DNA of 27,176 nucleotides. Origin: an uncultured Enterobacter sp. (GTDB taxonomy: Bacteria; Pseudomonadota; Gammaproteobacteria; Enterobacterales; Enterobacteriaceae). The translations under genes and the position numbers were made by a program. A model generated the notes under the pieces. The model was not told the origin of the DNA, ran no database searches, and saw only the letters and a program-made list of their open reading frames with translations. Below are positions 15,901-24,077 of this stretch, piece after piece. Position 1 is the stretch's first letter, and each line of letters begins with the position of its first letter. The stretch spans positions 1-27,176 of the forward strand of contig CAMKZP010000007.1 of NCBI GenBank assembly GCA_946477805.1. Reading direction: 5' to 3'.

Positions 15901-18900
15901 TTGGTATGGTGTGTGGCACCGCTGCTGATGAGCTGGCTGAGTCGCCAGCCCGTGCGTAAGGTTTTTTCGCCTAATCAGGAACAAAAACAGCTGTTACGCC
16001 AGACAAGCCGTGAAATCTGGGCTTTTTTTGAAACATTTGCCACAGCAAAAGAGAACTGGCTTCCGCCTGATAATTATCAGGAAATACCACAACCGACGGT
16101 GGCACACCGAACTTCTCCTACCAATATTGGTCTTTCACTTATGGCTAACCTGACGGCATGGGACTTTGGCTACCTGCCTGGCGGAGAGGTGCTCCGGCGC
16201 GTGTCGCTCACGCTCGACACGATGGATAAAATGGAGCACTACCGGGGCCATCTCTACAACTGGTATGACACCCGTACGCTGGTCCCCCTAAGTCCACGCT
16301 ATATCTCCAGCGTCGACAGCGGCAATATGGCCGGGCATTTATTGACCCTGCGTGCAGGCCTGTCCGCCATGCGTCATCAGCCTGTTTTAAGCAACCAACA
16401 GATACTGGCAGGACTGAACGATACGCTGGATATTCTGGAAAAACAGTGGGGTAAGAACCCACCTGACAGCCTGAGACTGCTGCGCAAGCATTGCCTGAAC
16501 GCGGTGTCGCTCTCTCCGCAGGCGCTTTTCAGCGAACTGAAAAGCATGCGCACCCAGTGCAACCATCTGACCAGCGCATGTCATCAGGGATCTCCTCTTC
16601 AGATGCGCTGGGCTGGTCATCTGGAGCATCAACTGGTTCAGCTTTGCCATGAGTGGTCTCTGTTGCTTGGCTGGTTGCCTGCATCCTGGAATGAACAGAC
16701 GCTGCCGACGCTGAGCGAGCTTGCCCGTCCGACATTAACCGGTACAGGAACGCCTCCGGCGTCAGTGGCGGAGCAGGCCCGAATGCGACTCAATATTATC
16801 ACCGAGCTGGAACAGCGGCTGGATGAGCATGCCCGGATGGATTTCGCCTTTCTGTACAGTGAAGCAACCAGTCTGCTCAGCGTCGGTTATAACTGTGACA
16901 CCAATATGCCTGACAAGAGCCACTACGATCTCCTGCCGTCTGAAATCCGCCTGACCAGTTTTCTTGCCATTGCGACTAATCAGCTGCCTCTTAAAAGCTG
17001 GTACGCGCTGGGTCGATTGTTTACCAAGATTGATCATGAAACTGCCCTGATGTCATGGAGCGGATCCATGTTTGAATATCTGATGCCGAATCTGGTGATG
17101 CCCACCTGGCCCGGCAGCCTGCTCGATGAAATGAGTCAGTCGGCGGTTATGCGCCAGATTCACTGGGGGAAAGAACGCGGGGTACCATGGGGTGTTTCAG
17201 AGTCTGGCTATCATGCTTTTGATATTCAGCATAATTATCAGTATCAGGCATTTGGCGTACCGGGGCTCGGTCTGCGCAGGGGGCTTGCCGATGACATGGT
17301 TGTTGCTCCTTACGCCACGCTGCTGGCGCTGATGGTTTCCCCACAGAGAGCCTGTGAGAACCTGTTCAGGCTGCAAAAAAATGGTGCACGCGGAGAATAC
17401 GGTTTTTATGAAGCGCTGGACTATACCCCCTCACGTCTTGCAACCGGTCAGCTCTATGCGGTGGTACAGTCCTGGATGGCGCATCACCAGGGTATGGCAT
17501 TTCAGGCGCTTGCTCATGTGCTGCTTGATGCCCCCATGACTGAACGCTTTATGTCCAGCACGGTATTCCGGTCAGCGAGTCTGCTGTTACAGGAGCGCGT
17601 GCCGGATGCGGTCGATCTGTACAGTCCGCGCCGTCATTTTGAATCTCATGAGGGCATGGTCAAACCCGTTCGCTATGAACCCCGTATTTTCTATAGCGTG
17701 GATACCCCCGCCCCGGATATTCAACTCCTGTCCAACGGGCATTATCATCTGATGTTGACCGCGGGCGGCGGTGGTTACAGTCGCTGGAAGGATATTGCAC
17801 TAACGCGCTGGCGCAGTGATACCACCCGTGATAACTGGGGAGCATTCTGCTACATCCGCGATACCCAGACGGGAGATGTGTGGAGCAATACCTGGCAACC
17901 AACAGGCTACACCAGCGGACAAGACGAGGAAGTGTTGTTCACCGATGCGGGGGCAGAATTCAGACGCAGCTTAGGGGGACTCAGCGTCAAAACTCAGGTG
18001 GTGATCTCTCCGGAGGATGATGTTGAATTGCGACGGCTCACACTGATTCATCGTGGTCGCAAGCCTCGCTCTCTGGAGCTGACAACCTATGCTGAAGTGG
18101 TACTGGCACCTTATGCCAGCGATCTGGCACACCCGGCATTCAGCAATTTGTTTATTGAGACAGAGCTGGCTCCTGAGCGTGACGCTATTCTTTGCCACCG
18201 GCGCCCGCGCTCACCGGATGAACCGGGCCCTTGCCTGTTTCACATGATGGTGGTGCACGGCGATAACCGACATAACGTGTCGTTTGAAACGGACAGAGCA
18301 AGGTTTATTGGACGTAGCAGAAACCCTGCGAATGCACAGGCAATAGAGACGGGAGGGATGCTAGGCAACACGTCGGGCTCGGTGCTGGATCCGATACTGG
18401 CAATTCGCAACGCCATCATTCTGCAGCCGGGGCAGCCGGTTACGATTGATATCATTTATGGCATCAGCGAGACCCGTCAGCAGAGCCTGGCGTTGCTGGA
18501 GAAATATCGCGATTACCCTATCGCCGATCGCGTCTTTGAACTGGCCTGGTCTCACAGTCTGGTGGTATTGCGCCAGATGAACGCCAGTGAAGATGATGCC
18601 ACGTTGTTCAATAGTCTCGCCAGCGCTGTGCTTTACCCTGTCCAGGAGCTGCGCGCCGAGGGCCAGGCGATCGGCCGCAACCGGCGTGGCCAGTCCGGAC
18701 TGTGGGGCTGGGCAATTTCAGGGGATCTGCCGATAGTGCTGCTGAGTATAACCAGCGAGGAAAGTATCACCTCAGTGACCACACTGATTCAGGCACACCG
18801 TTACTGGAGACAGAAAGGGCTGGATGTTGATTTGGTTATCCTGAATAACAGCCCCGGCGGCTACCAGCAGGGATTACAAAATCAGATTATGGAGTTAATT

Positions 18901-21546
18901 TATGCCGGGTCTGAAGCCAGTCTGCTGGATAAAAAGGGCGGGCTTTTTGTCCGCAACGGTGAGCATCTCTCCGCTGAGGATAAGTTGCTTTTGATGAGCG
19001 TGGCCTGTCTTTATCTTGATGACCGCGCAGGGGGTATTAATGAGCAGCTTAACCAGCGTATTCATACCCTGAAATCGCCGGCAAGGGCATTCATTCCGCG
19101 TGCTGTGCGCGAGCGTAATCAACATACGGACTGGAGCCCTGATACCAGTCAGTTATGCCATTTCAATGGGTACGGTGGATTTTCTCAGGATGGGCGGGAG
19201 TATCAGATCGTCCTTCGGGAAAATGCGCTTACACCGGCTCCCTGGTCGAACATACTGGCAAATTCTCGTTTTGGCAGTGTGATCTCAGAGGCAGGGCAGG
19301 CCTATAGCTGGTATGAGAATGCCCATGAATACCGGTTGACGCCATGGGAGAACGATCCGGTGAGCGATCGCAGCGGCGAGGCATTTTACCTGCGCGATGA
19401 AGAGAGCGGGGAGTGCTGGTCGCCGACGGCTTTACCTGTTCGCGGACACGGTGATTACCTGACCCGCCATGGTTTTGGCTACAGCATTTTTGCCCATCGT
19501 GAGAGTGGTATAGACAGCGAGTTGACGGTCCTGGTTGCTGAAGAAGATCCGGTTAAACTGATGCTCCTGACGCTCAGTAACTCTTCGGGACGGACACGTC
19601 AACTTTCCGTCACAGGCTATGTAGAGTGGACGCTCGGAGAAACACGAACGCGCTCAGCCCCTCACATTGTGACACATGTGGCCAGAACGCCCGGCGGCTG
19701 CGGGGTGCTTGCGAATAACTTTTATGGTGATAATGGTGGCGGCCGAACTGCATTTTTTGCCGTCAGCGGTAATGACTGTTCTCTGACAGGGGACCGCCGG
19801 GAGTTTATTGGCCGTAATGGTTCCCTTCACGCCCCTTCGGCCATGAAACTGCAAAAGCTTTCTGGTAAGACGGGGGCCGGTCTGGATCCCTGCGGAGCAG
19901 TGCAATCGGCGGTTACATTAATTGACGGGGACCAGAGGACGTTTATTTTTATCCTCGGCGCAGAGGAGAATGATGTTTGTGCTCAGGAGACGCTGGCCCG
20001 TTACATGAACGAGGATACGGTCCGCCAGGAACTGAACCGGATTCATAATCACTGGCACAATGTTCTCGATAAAATCGTAATTAACACCCCCGACACGTCC
20101 GTAAATTTACTGGTTAATGGCTGGCTGTTGTATCAGACGGTCGCCTGCCGTCTTATGGCCCGGAGTGGCTACTATCAGTCTGGCGGTGCATTTGGTTTTC
20201 GCGATCAGCTGCAGGATACGCTGGCTCTGAGCCACGCTGCTCCGGACCGGATGCGTGAACAGATAATACTCTGTGCATCACGGCAGTTTATCGAGGGGGA
20301 TGTGCAGCACTGGTGGCACCCGCCACACGGCAACGGTGTGCGTACCCGCTGTTCAGATGACTATCTTTGGCTGCCGCTTGCTGTTTGCCACTATGTTGAA
20401 ACGACGGGGGATATGGATGCACTGGAAATACGCATTCCTTATCTGGAGGGACGCTCGCTTCAGCCTGGCGAAGAGTCTGTCTATGACACTCCGGTCATCA
20501 GCGGCACCGAAGAGACACTCTGGTTACACTGCGTCAAAGCTATTCACTATGGACTTCGCTTCGGGGAGCATGGCCTGCCGCTGATGGGGGCTGGTGACTG
20601 GAATGACGGGATGAACCGGGTGGGTATCGAAGGCAAAGGTGAAAGCGTCTGGCTGGGCTTCTTCCTGTACGACATTTTGCAGCGGTTTGCAGCGCTGGCG
20701 GAGCGCAGGCTGGATGAAAGCGTCGCCGCGATGTGCCGTTCACAGGCTCTGCGCCTGCAAAGTAATCTCGAAGCCCACGCCTGGGATGGGGGTTGGTACC
20801 GGCGCGGGTATTTTGACGATGGTACTCCCCTGGGATCGAAAACCTCACAGGACTGCCGGATTGATGCGATTGCGCAGAGCTGGTCTGTATTGTCCGGCGC
20901 CGCGAGCCCGGGACGGTGCGCAAAGGCCATGCAGGCGCTGGATAAGCACCTTGTGGATAATGAAGGAGGGCTGATCAAACTGTTAACGCCTCCTTTTGAC
21001 GGACACGGTCCAAATCCGGGCTACATACAGGGGTACCTGCCCGGCGTGCGGGAAAACGGAGGGCAGTATACGCATGGCGCCATCTGGGCAGTGATGGCCT
21101 TTGCCCGAATGGGGAATGCCGAACGAGCCTGGCAACTCTGGTCAATGCTCAGCCCTATAAATCATACCCTGAATGCAGACTCTGTCGGGATTTATAAAGC
21201 TGAGCCTTATGTCATGAGTGCTGATGTCTACAGCGTCGCTCCCCATACCGGACGTGCAGGGTGGAGCTGGTATACAGGTTCCGCAGGCTGGGCCTGGCGT
21301 TTACTTACCGAGGAATTACTGGGGATAAAACGTTCCGGCACTGATTTTAGTGTTCATGCCAGGTTACCGGATGAGTGGTCGTCTTTTTCTATGGCATATC
21401 AATATGGTGAAAGCCATTATCAGATTAGTGTTTCACGCGGCGATGCAGAATATTGCGTGACGCTGGATGGTGTTCTCCTCCCTGATGACAGAATACCGCT
21501 GAAGGATGATGGACAAAACCATACGGTTGAGATCATTCAGAACTGA
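12964..21546 (+). CDS. ndvB: Cyclic beta-1,2-glucan synthase (NdvB/ChvB/Cgs type), 2860 aa
   Basis: Its length nearly equals Brucella Cgs (about 2867 aa). This inner-membrane enzyme initiates, elongates and cyclises beta-1,2-glucans from UDP-glucose; the product is an osmoregulated periplasmic glucan. Order of parts: N-terminal cytoplasmic region; TM pair ~414-465; GT84 glycosyltransferase with D633-S-D635 and R781-W-I-R784-G-D-W (the QxxRW-like site); two further TM pairs (~826-870, ~951-995); glycoamylase-like region (~1050-1540, with L-P-G-G-E-V and Y-N-W-Y-D-T); two GH94-type sandwich segments (from ~1600 and ~2100); and a phosphorylase-like catalytic domain with G-D2545-W-N-D2548-G-M-N, whose Asp is the general acid in the family. 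No frameshift or missing domain is visible. Enterobacteria usually make OPGs by OpgGH, so a plasmid-borne Cgs is unusual cargo. The ribosome site before ATG 12964 is weak. Confidence 0.93.
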   Translation: MKMIPRAWFNRSRILMNAAENITFSANDPAGESSPRSELFSTVQMERYGQKLARTHKVSPDRHPYYLLKRLSDNEAVITQNCYELNAGKKTSIMPAGEWLLDNYYLIEEQIRTVRQHLPKSFGKGLPSLVSPLNCPRIYHIASEAIAHGDGRWDAASLTSYLTAYQQVTPLTLGEVWALPGMLRLALIENLRRISMEVIKAQQDRNLADTWITRIVECAESAPGDLIMVVADMARSRLPLTSAFVAELVRRLQGHGNALSLPLTWVDQCLREQGITTDVLIHSFNQQLAASQLSVSNSIAGLRLLSETDWADFAETISVVEQALRNDPAGIYPRMHFNTRDHYRHVVEVLARDSGLSEPEVAEKALAFSEEKAPDTPEHHVGYYLAGEGRQALDIHLLADASRLIRLRHSFNRITLLSWLGSLALLTTAATAAILHETAIQGADWLLIAVILPLIIALTQLMSDLLSDATTRFRVPRPLPGMDFSAGIPADSATMLVIPCMLTSHESFSQLLTSLEVCWLGNENENLRFALLTDFADSENEPSPESHALLRQAIADTQALNRRYPSGRPRFYLLHRQPEWNPSEGAWMGYERKRGKLALLNSWLRHPGTQFVSVAEMPAHLLPGHIKYVITLDSDTVLPRDTAHKLVATMAHPLNTPEYDPVRQRVVKGFGILQPGLAEEIPLNGQGRYAALRSSVPGNNPYTMMSSDIYQDLFGEGSFVGKGIYDVDIFMQATAKICPENLVLSHDLLEGCYARSGLLSEVLLYEQYPNNYLSDVARRSRWIRGDWQLLNWLKPRVRKADGTRVRNPLTALSYWKLIDNLRRSLVAPSLLVLLFFTLLWVPNPVYWLGILLLIWLLPAILCISHDLLHKRLRRRVKPHLLLVGAGALKRLSGISLNFAILPHEAGYSLKAIAVTLWRLRISRRHLSQWVSHSQDSSQARPTVARFYQAMWLNVAGGVALTILTGQFAPQLLGIALPIGLVWCVAPLLMSWLSRQPVRKVFSPNQEQKQLLRQTSREIWAFFETFATAKENWLPPDNYQEIPQPTVAHRTSPTNIGLSLMANLTAWDFGYLPGGEVLRRVSLTLDTMDKMEHYRGHLYNWYDTRTLVPLSPRYISSVDSGNMAGHLLTLRAGLSAMRHQPVLSNQQILAGLNDTLDILEKQWGKNPPDSLRLLRKHCLNAVSLSPQALFSELKSMRTQCNHLTSACHQGSPLQMRWAGHLEHQLVQLCHEWSLLLGWLPASWNEQTLPTLSELARPTLTGTGTPPASVAEQARMRLNIITELEQRLDEHARMDFAFLYSEATSLLSVGYNCDTNMPDKSHYDLLPSEIRLTSFLAIATNQLPLKSWYALGRLFTKIDHETALMSWSGSMFEYLMPNLVMPTWPGSLLDEMSQSAVMRQIHWGKERGVPWGVSESGYHAFDIQHNYQYQAFGVPGLGLRRGLADDMVVAPYATLLALMVSPQRACENLFRLQKNGARGEYGFYEALDYTPSRLATGQLYAVVQSWMAHHQGMAFQALAHVLLDAPMTERFMSSTVFRSASLLLQERVPDAVDLYSPRRHFESHEGMVKPVRYEPRIFYSVDTPAPDIQLLSNGHYHLMLTAGGGGYSRWKDIALTRWRSDTTRDNWGAFCYIRDTQTGDVWSNTWQPTGYTSGQDEEVLFTDAGAEFRRSLGGLSVKTQVVISPEDDVELRRLTLIHRGRKPRSLELTTYAEVVLAPYASDLAHPAFSNLFIETELAPERDAILCHRRPRSPDEPGPCLFHMMVVHGDNRHNVSFETDRARFIGRSRNPANAQAIETGGMLGNTSGSVLDPILAIRNAIILQPGQPVTIDIIYGISETRQQSLALLEKYRDYPIADRVFELAWSHSLVVLRQMNASEDDATLFNSLASAVLYPVQELRAEGQAIGRNRRGQSGLWGWAISGDLPIVLLSITSEESITSVTTLIQAHRYWRQKGLDVDLVILNNSPGGYQQGLQNQIMELIYAGSEASLLDKKGGLFVRNGEHLSAEDKLLLMSVACLYLDDRAGGINEQLNQRIHTLKSPARAFIPRAVRERNQHTDWSPDTSQLCHFNGYGGFSQDGREYQIVLRENALTPAPWSNILANSRFGSVISEAGQAYSWYENAHEYRLTPWENDPVSDRSGEAFYLRDEESGECWSPTALPVRGHGDYLTRHGFGYSIFAHRESGIDSELTVLVAEEDPVKLMLLTLSNSSGRTRQLSVTGYVEWTLGETRTRSAPHIVTHVARTPGGCGVLANNFYGDNGGGRTAFFAVSGNDCSLTGDRREFIGRNGSLHAPSAMKLQKLSGKTGAGLDPCGAVQSAVTLIDGDQRTFIFILGAEENDVCAQETLARYMNEDTVRQELNRIHNHWHNVLDKIVINTPDTSVNLLVNGWLLYQTVACRLMARSGYYQSGGAFGFRDQLQDTLALSHAAPDRMREQIILCASRQFIEGDVQHWWHPPHGNGVRTRCSDDYLWLPLAVCHYVETTGDMDALEIRIPYLEGRSLQPGEESVYDTPVISGTEETLWLHCVKAIHYGLRFGEHGLPLMGAGDWNDGMNRVGIEGKGESVWLGFFLYDILQRFAALAERRLDESVAAMCRSQALRLQSNLEAHAWDGGWYRRGYFDDGTPLGSKTSQDCRIDAIAQSWSVLSGAASPGRCAKAMQALDKHLVDNEGGLIKLLTPPFDGHGPNPGYIQGYLPGVRENGGQYTHGAIWAVMAFARMGNAERAWQLWSMLSPINHTLNADSVGIYKAEPYVMSADVYSVAPHTGRAGWSWYTGSAGWAWRLLTEELLGIKRSGTDFSVHARLPDEWSSFSMAYQYGESHYQISVSRGDAEYCVTLDGVLLPDDRIPLKDDGQNHTVEIIQN

Positions 21547-21565
21547 CATTGATCCCGGAGGTGCA

Positions 21566-21799
21566 TTAACGTCTGCCGTTAATGCGCTGATTATCCCTGA
21601 GAACATCAATCGCAGTCTGCATGGCGATTTTGTCATCCCGCCTTTTTTGTTTGTCCTGCATGACCTGAAGGTATTCCAGCAAGGTGCGGGTATTAATCGG
21701 TCGGCCCTGTTTACCCACAGCCAGCACGGCTTCGCCAAGAATAATTTTCACAGGCGGTAATTGTGCCGGATACCAGTCAAGGGTGTCTTCTGATTTCAT
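21566..21799 (-). CDS. YmgB/AriR-YcgZ-like small regulatory protein, 77 aa
   Basis: A small helical protein convergent with the glucan synthase, with stops 20 bases apart. The core L-G-E-A-V-L-A-V-G-K-Q-G-R-P-I-N-T-R-T-L-L-E-Y-L and the terminal I-A-M-Q-T-A-I-D-V-L-R-D resemble the YcgZ/YmgA/AriR family. In E. coli those proteins act as connectors to the Rcs phosphorelay and influence biofilm, acid resistance and colanic acid, and several are induced by cold and blue light. I chose ATG 21799, which gives the family length. The frame extends to a GTG at 21877, giving 103 aa. Next to an envelope-glucan gene an Rcs-connector role would make sense, but the similarity is read by eye and moderate. 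Confidence 0.55.
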   Translation of the reverse strand: MKSEDTLDWYPAQLPPVKIILGEAVLAVGKQGRPINTRTLLEYLQVMQDKQKRRDDKIAMQTAIDVLRDNQRINGRR

Positions 21800-21952
21800 C
21801 TTAAATTTCTCATGGAAGGGTAGTGTATCATAAATAAGACGTTCAATTTTCAATATCTGATATCCTGATTCAGACACAACTTAACATAACTTATGCCAGT
21901 TATTTTTATATTAAAGCGTATAATAATCACTCTATTCCTCAGAGAATTATTT

Positions 21953-22129
21953 ATGTCTTATACAAATGGGCTCAGGTATTTTAAAGAAAGACCGGTTCAT
22001 GTTGCCTGTCCGGTATGTGCACACAGAGCCGATCAGAAAGCAGGTAAACTAAGAAAAGATGCGGTTCTTGAGTGCCCTGCCTGCGGACTGTTGTTCAGAC
22101 CTTCAGAATGCTGGTGTATCGGCGGCTGA
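21953..22129 (+). CDS. Second small two-CxxC zinc-ribbon protein (YnfU-like), 58 aa
   Basis: A 58-aa protein with C19-P-V-C22 and C41-P-A-C44, the same 18-residue spacing as the protein at 12644, and the similar context C-P-V-C ... L-x-C-P-x-C-x-x-L-F. ATG 21953 follows a weak AGAG ribosome site; an upstream extension to 21893 is hydrophobic and lacks family character. The tail carries an extra C-W-C. The pair of related zinc ribbons flanks the glucan synthase and the YmgB-like gene, suggesting duplication within one accessory block. Function unknown; zinc binding is inferred from the cysteines. Confidence 0.65.
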   Translation: MSYTNGLRYFKERPVHVACPVCAHRADQKAGKLRKDAVLECPACGLLFRPSECWCIGG

Positions 22130-22208
22130 TCAGCTTCTGGCACTTAACGTCAGTGATGTCGGAAAATGACAACATTCCTTCTGTACTGCTGTTGTCGAGG
22201 GTATGATA

Positions 22209-22481
22209 ATGAAATCTAAAAAATCTGTTTTTATTGAAGGGCATATCATGTCGAACAGCTGTCACGGACAGGCTGGCCAACCTTTCTGTATTCACCGGGT
22301 CAGGTTTAGTAATGGTAAATATGCGATTATTCGGGTGGCATCCGGGATATGTTTCAAACCAGGCGAAATTATTCAACGAAACGATTGTGAGTGGTTTTAT
22401 AAACTTACCAAAATTCGGCTTCTTTCTTTTGAGTACCTTGATGATGATGAATCAAGAAGACAATTCCTTGAGTATCAATGA
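22209..22481 (+). CDS. Hypothetical protein, 90 aa
   Basis: An ORF with GAGG 8 bases before ATG 22209 (an in-frame ATG at 22203 is too close). The sequence is protein-like and beta-rich in the middle (I-H-R-V-R-F-S-N-G-K-Y-A-I-I-R-V), followed by P-G-E-I-I and an acidic C-terminus (L-D-D-D-E-S-R). Two other frames over the same DNA are open, but this one has the best ribosome site and composition. I recognise no family. It lies between the second zinc-ribbon gene and the LpxP-like gene, all on the same strand. Confidence 0.45.
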   Translation: MKSKKSVFIEGHIMSNSCHGQAGQPFCIHRVRFSNGKYAIIRVASGICFKPGEIIQRNDCEWFYKLTKIRLLSFEYLDDDESRRQFLEYQ

Positions 22482-22629
22482 TAAACCCATTGATTTATAA
22501 CAGAATAAATTTGCTGGCTTACAATTCACCCCTGGTTCTTTAAATTATTCATCAGTCATTGGGAAATATTTTTTCCTGAATTTAGATGAATTTAAATTAT
22601 CTAAAACAAAAAGTATCGCTAAAGACGAA

Positions 22630-22659
22630 TTGCCTCATTGTTTTCCTTTTGCGTTATAA
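22630..22659 (+). promoter_or_regulatory. Candidate sigma-70 promoter of the LpxP-like gene
   Basis: TTGCCT (22630-22635) and TTATAA (22654-22659) are separated by 18 bases, placing the transcript start near 22666 and leaving a very short leader. The 180-base gap upstream is strongly AT-rich and a likely H-NS target. Assignment is by eye. Confidence 0.4.
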
Positions 22660-22683
22660 CCTTCATTAGCATTAAGGAAATTT

Positions 22684-23592
22684 ATGGCACAGACTTTTAC
22701 TCATAATTTACTTCATCCTCGCCACTGGCTTACCTGGTCTGGTTTGGGTCTGCTGTGGCTTCTCGTTCAACTTCCTTACCCGGTTTTACATATTCTGGGC
22801 TCTGGCCTTGGAAAAATATCCAGACCCTTTCTGAAACGCCGGGAAGGGATTGCGATTAGAAATATCGAACTGTGCTTTCCCGAGATGACACCCTTTGCCC
22901 GGAGCCAGATGGTCAATAAAAACTTTGTTTCTCTCGGGCTCGGACTGATGGAAACAGGAATGGCCTGGTTCTGGAGCGATGCGAGAGTCAAAAAATGGTT
23001 TGATGTCGAAGGGCTTGAAAACCTGACCGGTGCGACAAGAGGAGTAATGGTTGTCGGGATTCATTTTATGTCCCTTGAGTTGTGTGGAAGAGTAATGGGG
23101 TTATGCCATCCTATGATGGCAACGTATCGCCCACACAATGATCCATTAATGGAATGGGTACAGACAAAAGGGCGTATGCGTTCAAATAAGGCTATGATTA
23201 ATCGACGTAATTTATCAGGTTTTGTTCATGCGCTAAAAGCTGGTGAAGCCGTTTGGTTTGCACCAGACCAGGATTATGGGTCTAAAGGAAGCGTTTTTGC
23301 ACCTTTTTTCTCGGTAAAAAAAGCAGCCACGACGAACGGAACGTATGCTCTGTCAAAACTCGCTGGTGCACACTTGATCACACTTAGCATGATTCGACGT
23401 AGCGATAAAAAAGGTTATCACATGTATATCAGCAATCCGTTGTCAGGCTATCCAGGGGAAGACAAGGTCGCCGCAGCGGCTTATATGAACAAGATCATCG
23501 AGCGTGAAATTCTCCGTGCTCCTGAGCAATACCTGTGGATGCATCGCAGGTTCAAAACGCGTCCTGAGGGCGAAGTCTCTTTATACAAATGA
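22684..23592 (+). CDS. lpxP: LpxP-like lipid A acyltransferase (LpxL/LpxP/LpxM family), 302 aa
   Basis: Acyl-ACP-dependent late lipid A acyltransferase of the inner membrane. It is closer to LpxP (the cold-induced palmitoleoyltransferase of E. coli) than to LpxM in the segments I recognise: H-P-R-H-W-L-T-W-x-G-L-G, L-V-Q-L-P-Y-P-V-L, W-F-D-V-E-G-L, and the near-identical L-W-M-H-R-R-F-K-T-R-P end. The N-terminal membrane segment is at ~16-40. The catalytic H-x4-E is H127-F-M-S-L-E132, and the substrate motif W-F-A-P-D-Q-D-Y-G is present. The length equals the family (about 306). AAGGAA lies 5 bases before the ATG. No frame damage is visible. LpxL itself shares most motifs, so chain-length specificity is inferred. 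A second acyltransferase on a mobile element could remodel lipid A at low temperature. Confidence 0.9.
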   Translation: MAQTFTHNLLHPRHWLTWSGLGLLWLLVQLPYPVLHILGSGLGKISRPFLKRREGIAIRNIELCFPEMTPFARSQMVNKNFVSLGLGLMETGMAWFWSDARVKKWFDVEGLENLTGATRGVMVVGIHFMSLELCGRVMGLCHPMMATYRPHNDPLMEWVQTKGRMRSNKAMINRRNLSGFVHALKAGEAVWFAPDQDYGSKGSVFAPFFSVKKAATTNGTYALSKLAGAHLITLSMIRRSDKKGYHMYISNPLSGYPGEDKVAAAAYMNKIIEREILRAPEQYLWMHRRFKTRPEGEVSLYK

Positions 23593-23756
23593 ACAACTCT
23601 ACTTGTCATGAGCCAGAATCTATCTTTCTTGCCACTGCGTATTTGTAAAAATGCGATAAGGAATTTTCGATCGGATTTATGTTAACGATGGCTTGACTGA
23701 CAGCCAAGGTTAATCAATTGAACCTGTTCGGATTTGAAGGTCTGTTTTTCGCTCAT

Positions 23757-23803
23757 AGCGGACTATAGCCTATTTGTCAGTCCGCTTTGTGCCAGAAGCG
23801 GAC
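23757..23803. repeat. Intergenic inverted repeat
   Basis: AGCGGACT (23757-23764) and AGTCCGCT (23779-23786) form an 8-base inverted repeat with a 14-base loop, and AGCGGAC recurs at 23797-23803. It lies between the convergent LpxP-like gene and the GNAT remnant and could act as a weak bidirectional terminator or be an interspersed enteric repeat. Confidence 0.4.
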
Positions 23804-23804
23804 G

Positions 23805-24077
23805 TCAAACCCAAGTTGAGCGTTTCATAATGATATCTCTCTGCGGATCTGACCCAACCTGGAAGATATGCTCCCCTACCTCGGTAAACCCAAGCTTATG
23901 GTAAAAAGAGATTGCCCTAGGGTTATGTTCCCAGACACCTAATCAAACAGGATCCGATCCCTTTGCCTCAAATTCAGCAAAGCACTTCTGCATAGGTGCC
24001 TGTGCAAATCCTTTACCATGGTAGGGCTCATCGACATACAGGCACAGGATTTCTCCGGCATGGATGCTATTGACACC
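23805..24077 (-). pseudogene. Remnant of a GNAT acetyltransferase (C-terminal part, with internal stop)
   Basis: The minus-strand frame gives a clear GNAT C-terminal half: I-L-C-L-Y-V-D-E-P-Y-H-G-K-G-F-A (the acetyl-CoA Q/R-x-x-G-x-G/A region), then E-H-N-P-R-A-I-S-F-Y-H-K-L-G-F-T-E-V-G, ending at TGA 23805-23807. An in-frame TGA at 23943-23945 interrupts it just before L-G-V-W-E-H-N, where relatives commonly have Trp (TGG), so it looks like a nonsense mutation. The N-terminal half is absent: homology begins right at the stop codon of the intact GNAT gene upstream. I infer a deletion or recombination that fused the two regions, then decay. Confidence 0.8.

Noticed and set aside
22095..22376. 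Minus-strand open frame of 93 codons near the second zinc-ribbon gene
   Set aside because: It overlaps two better-supported + strand frames, and no ribosome site or motif was found.
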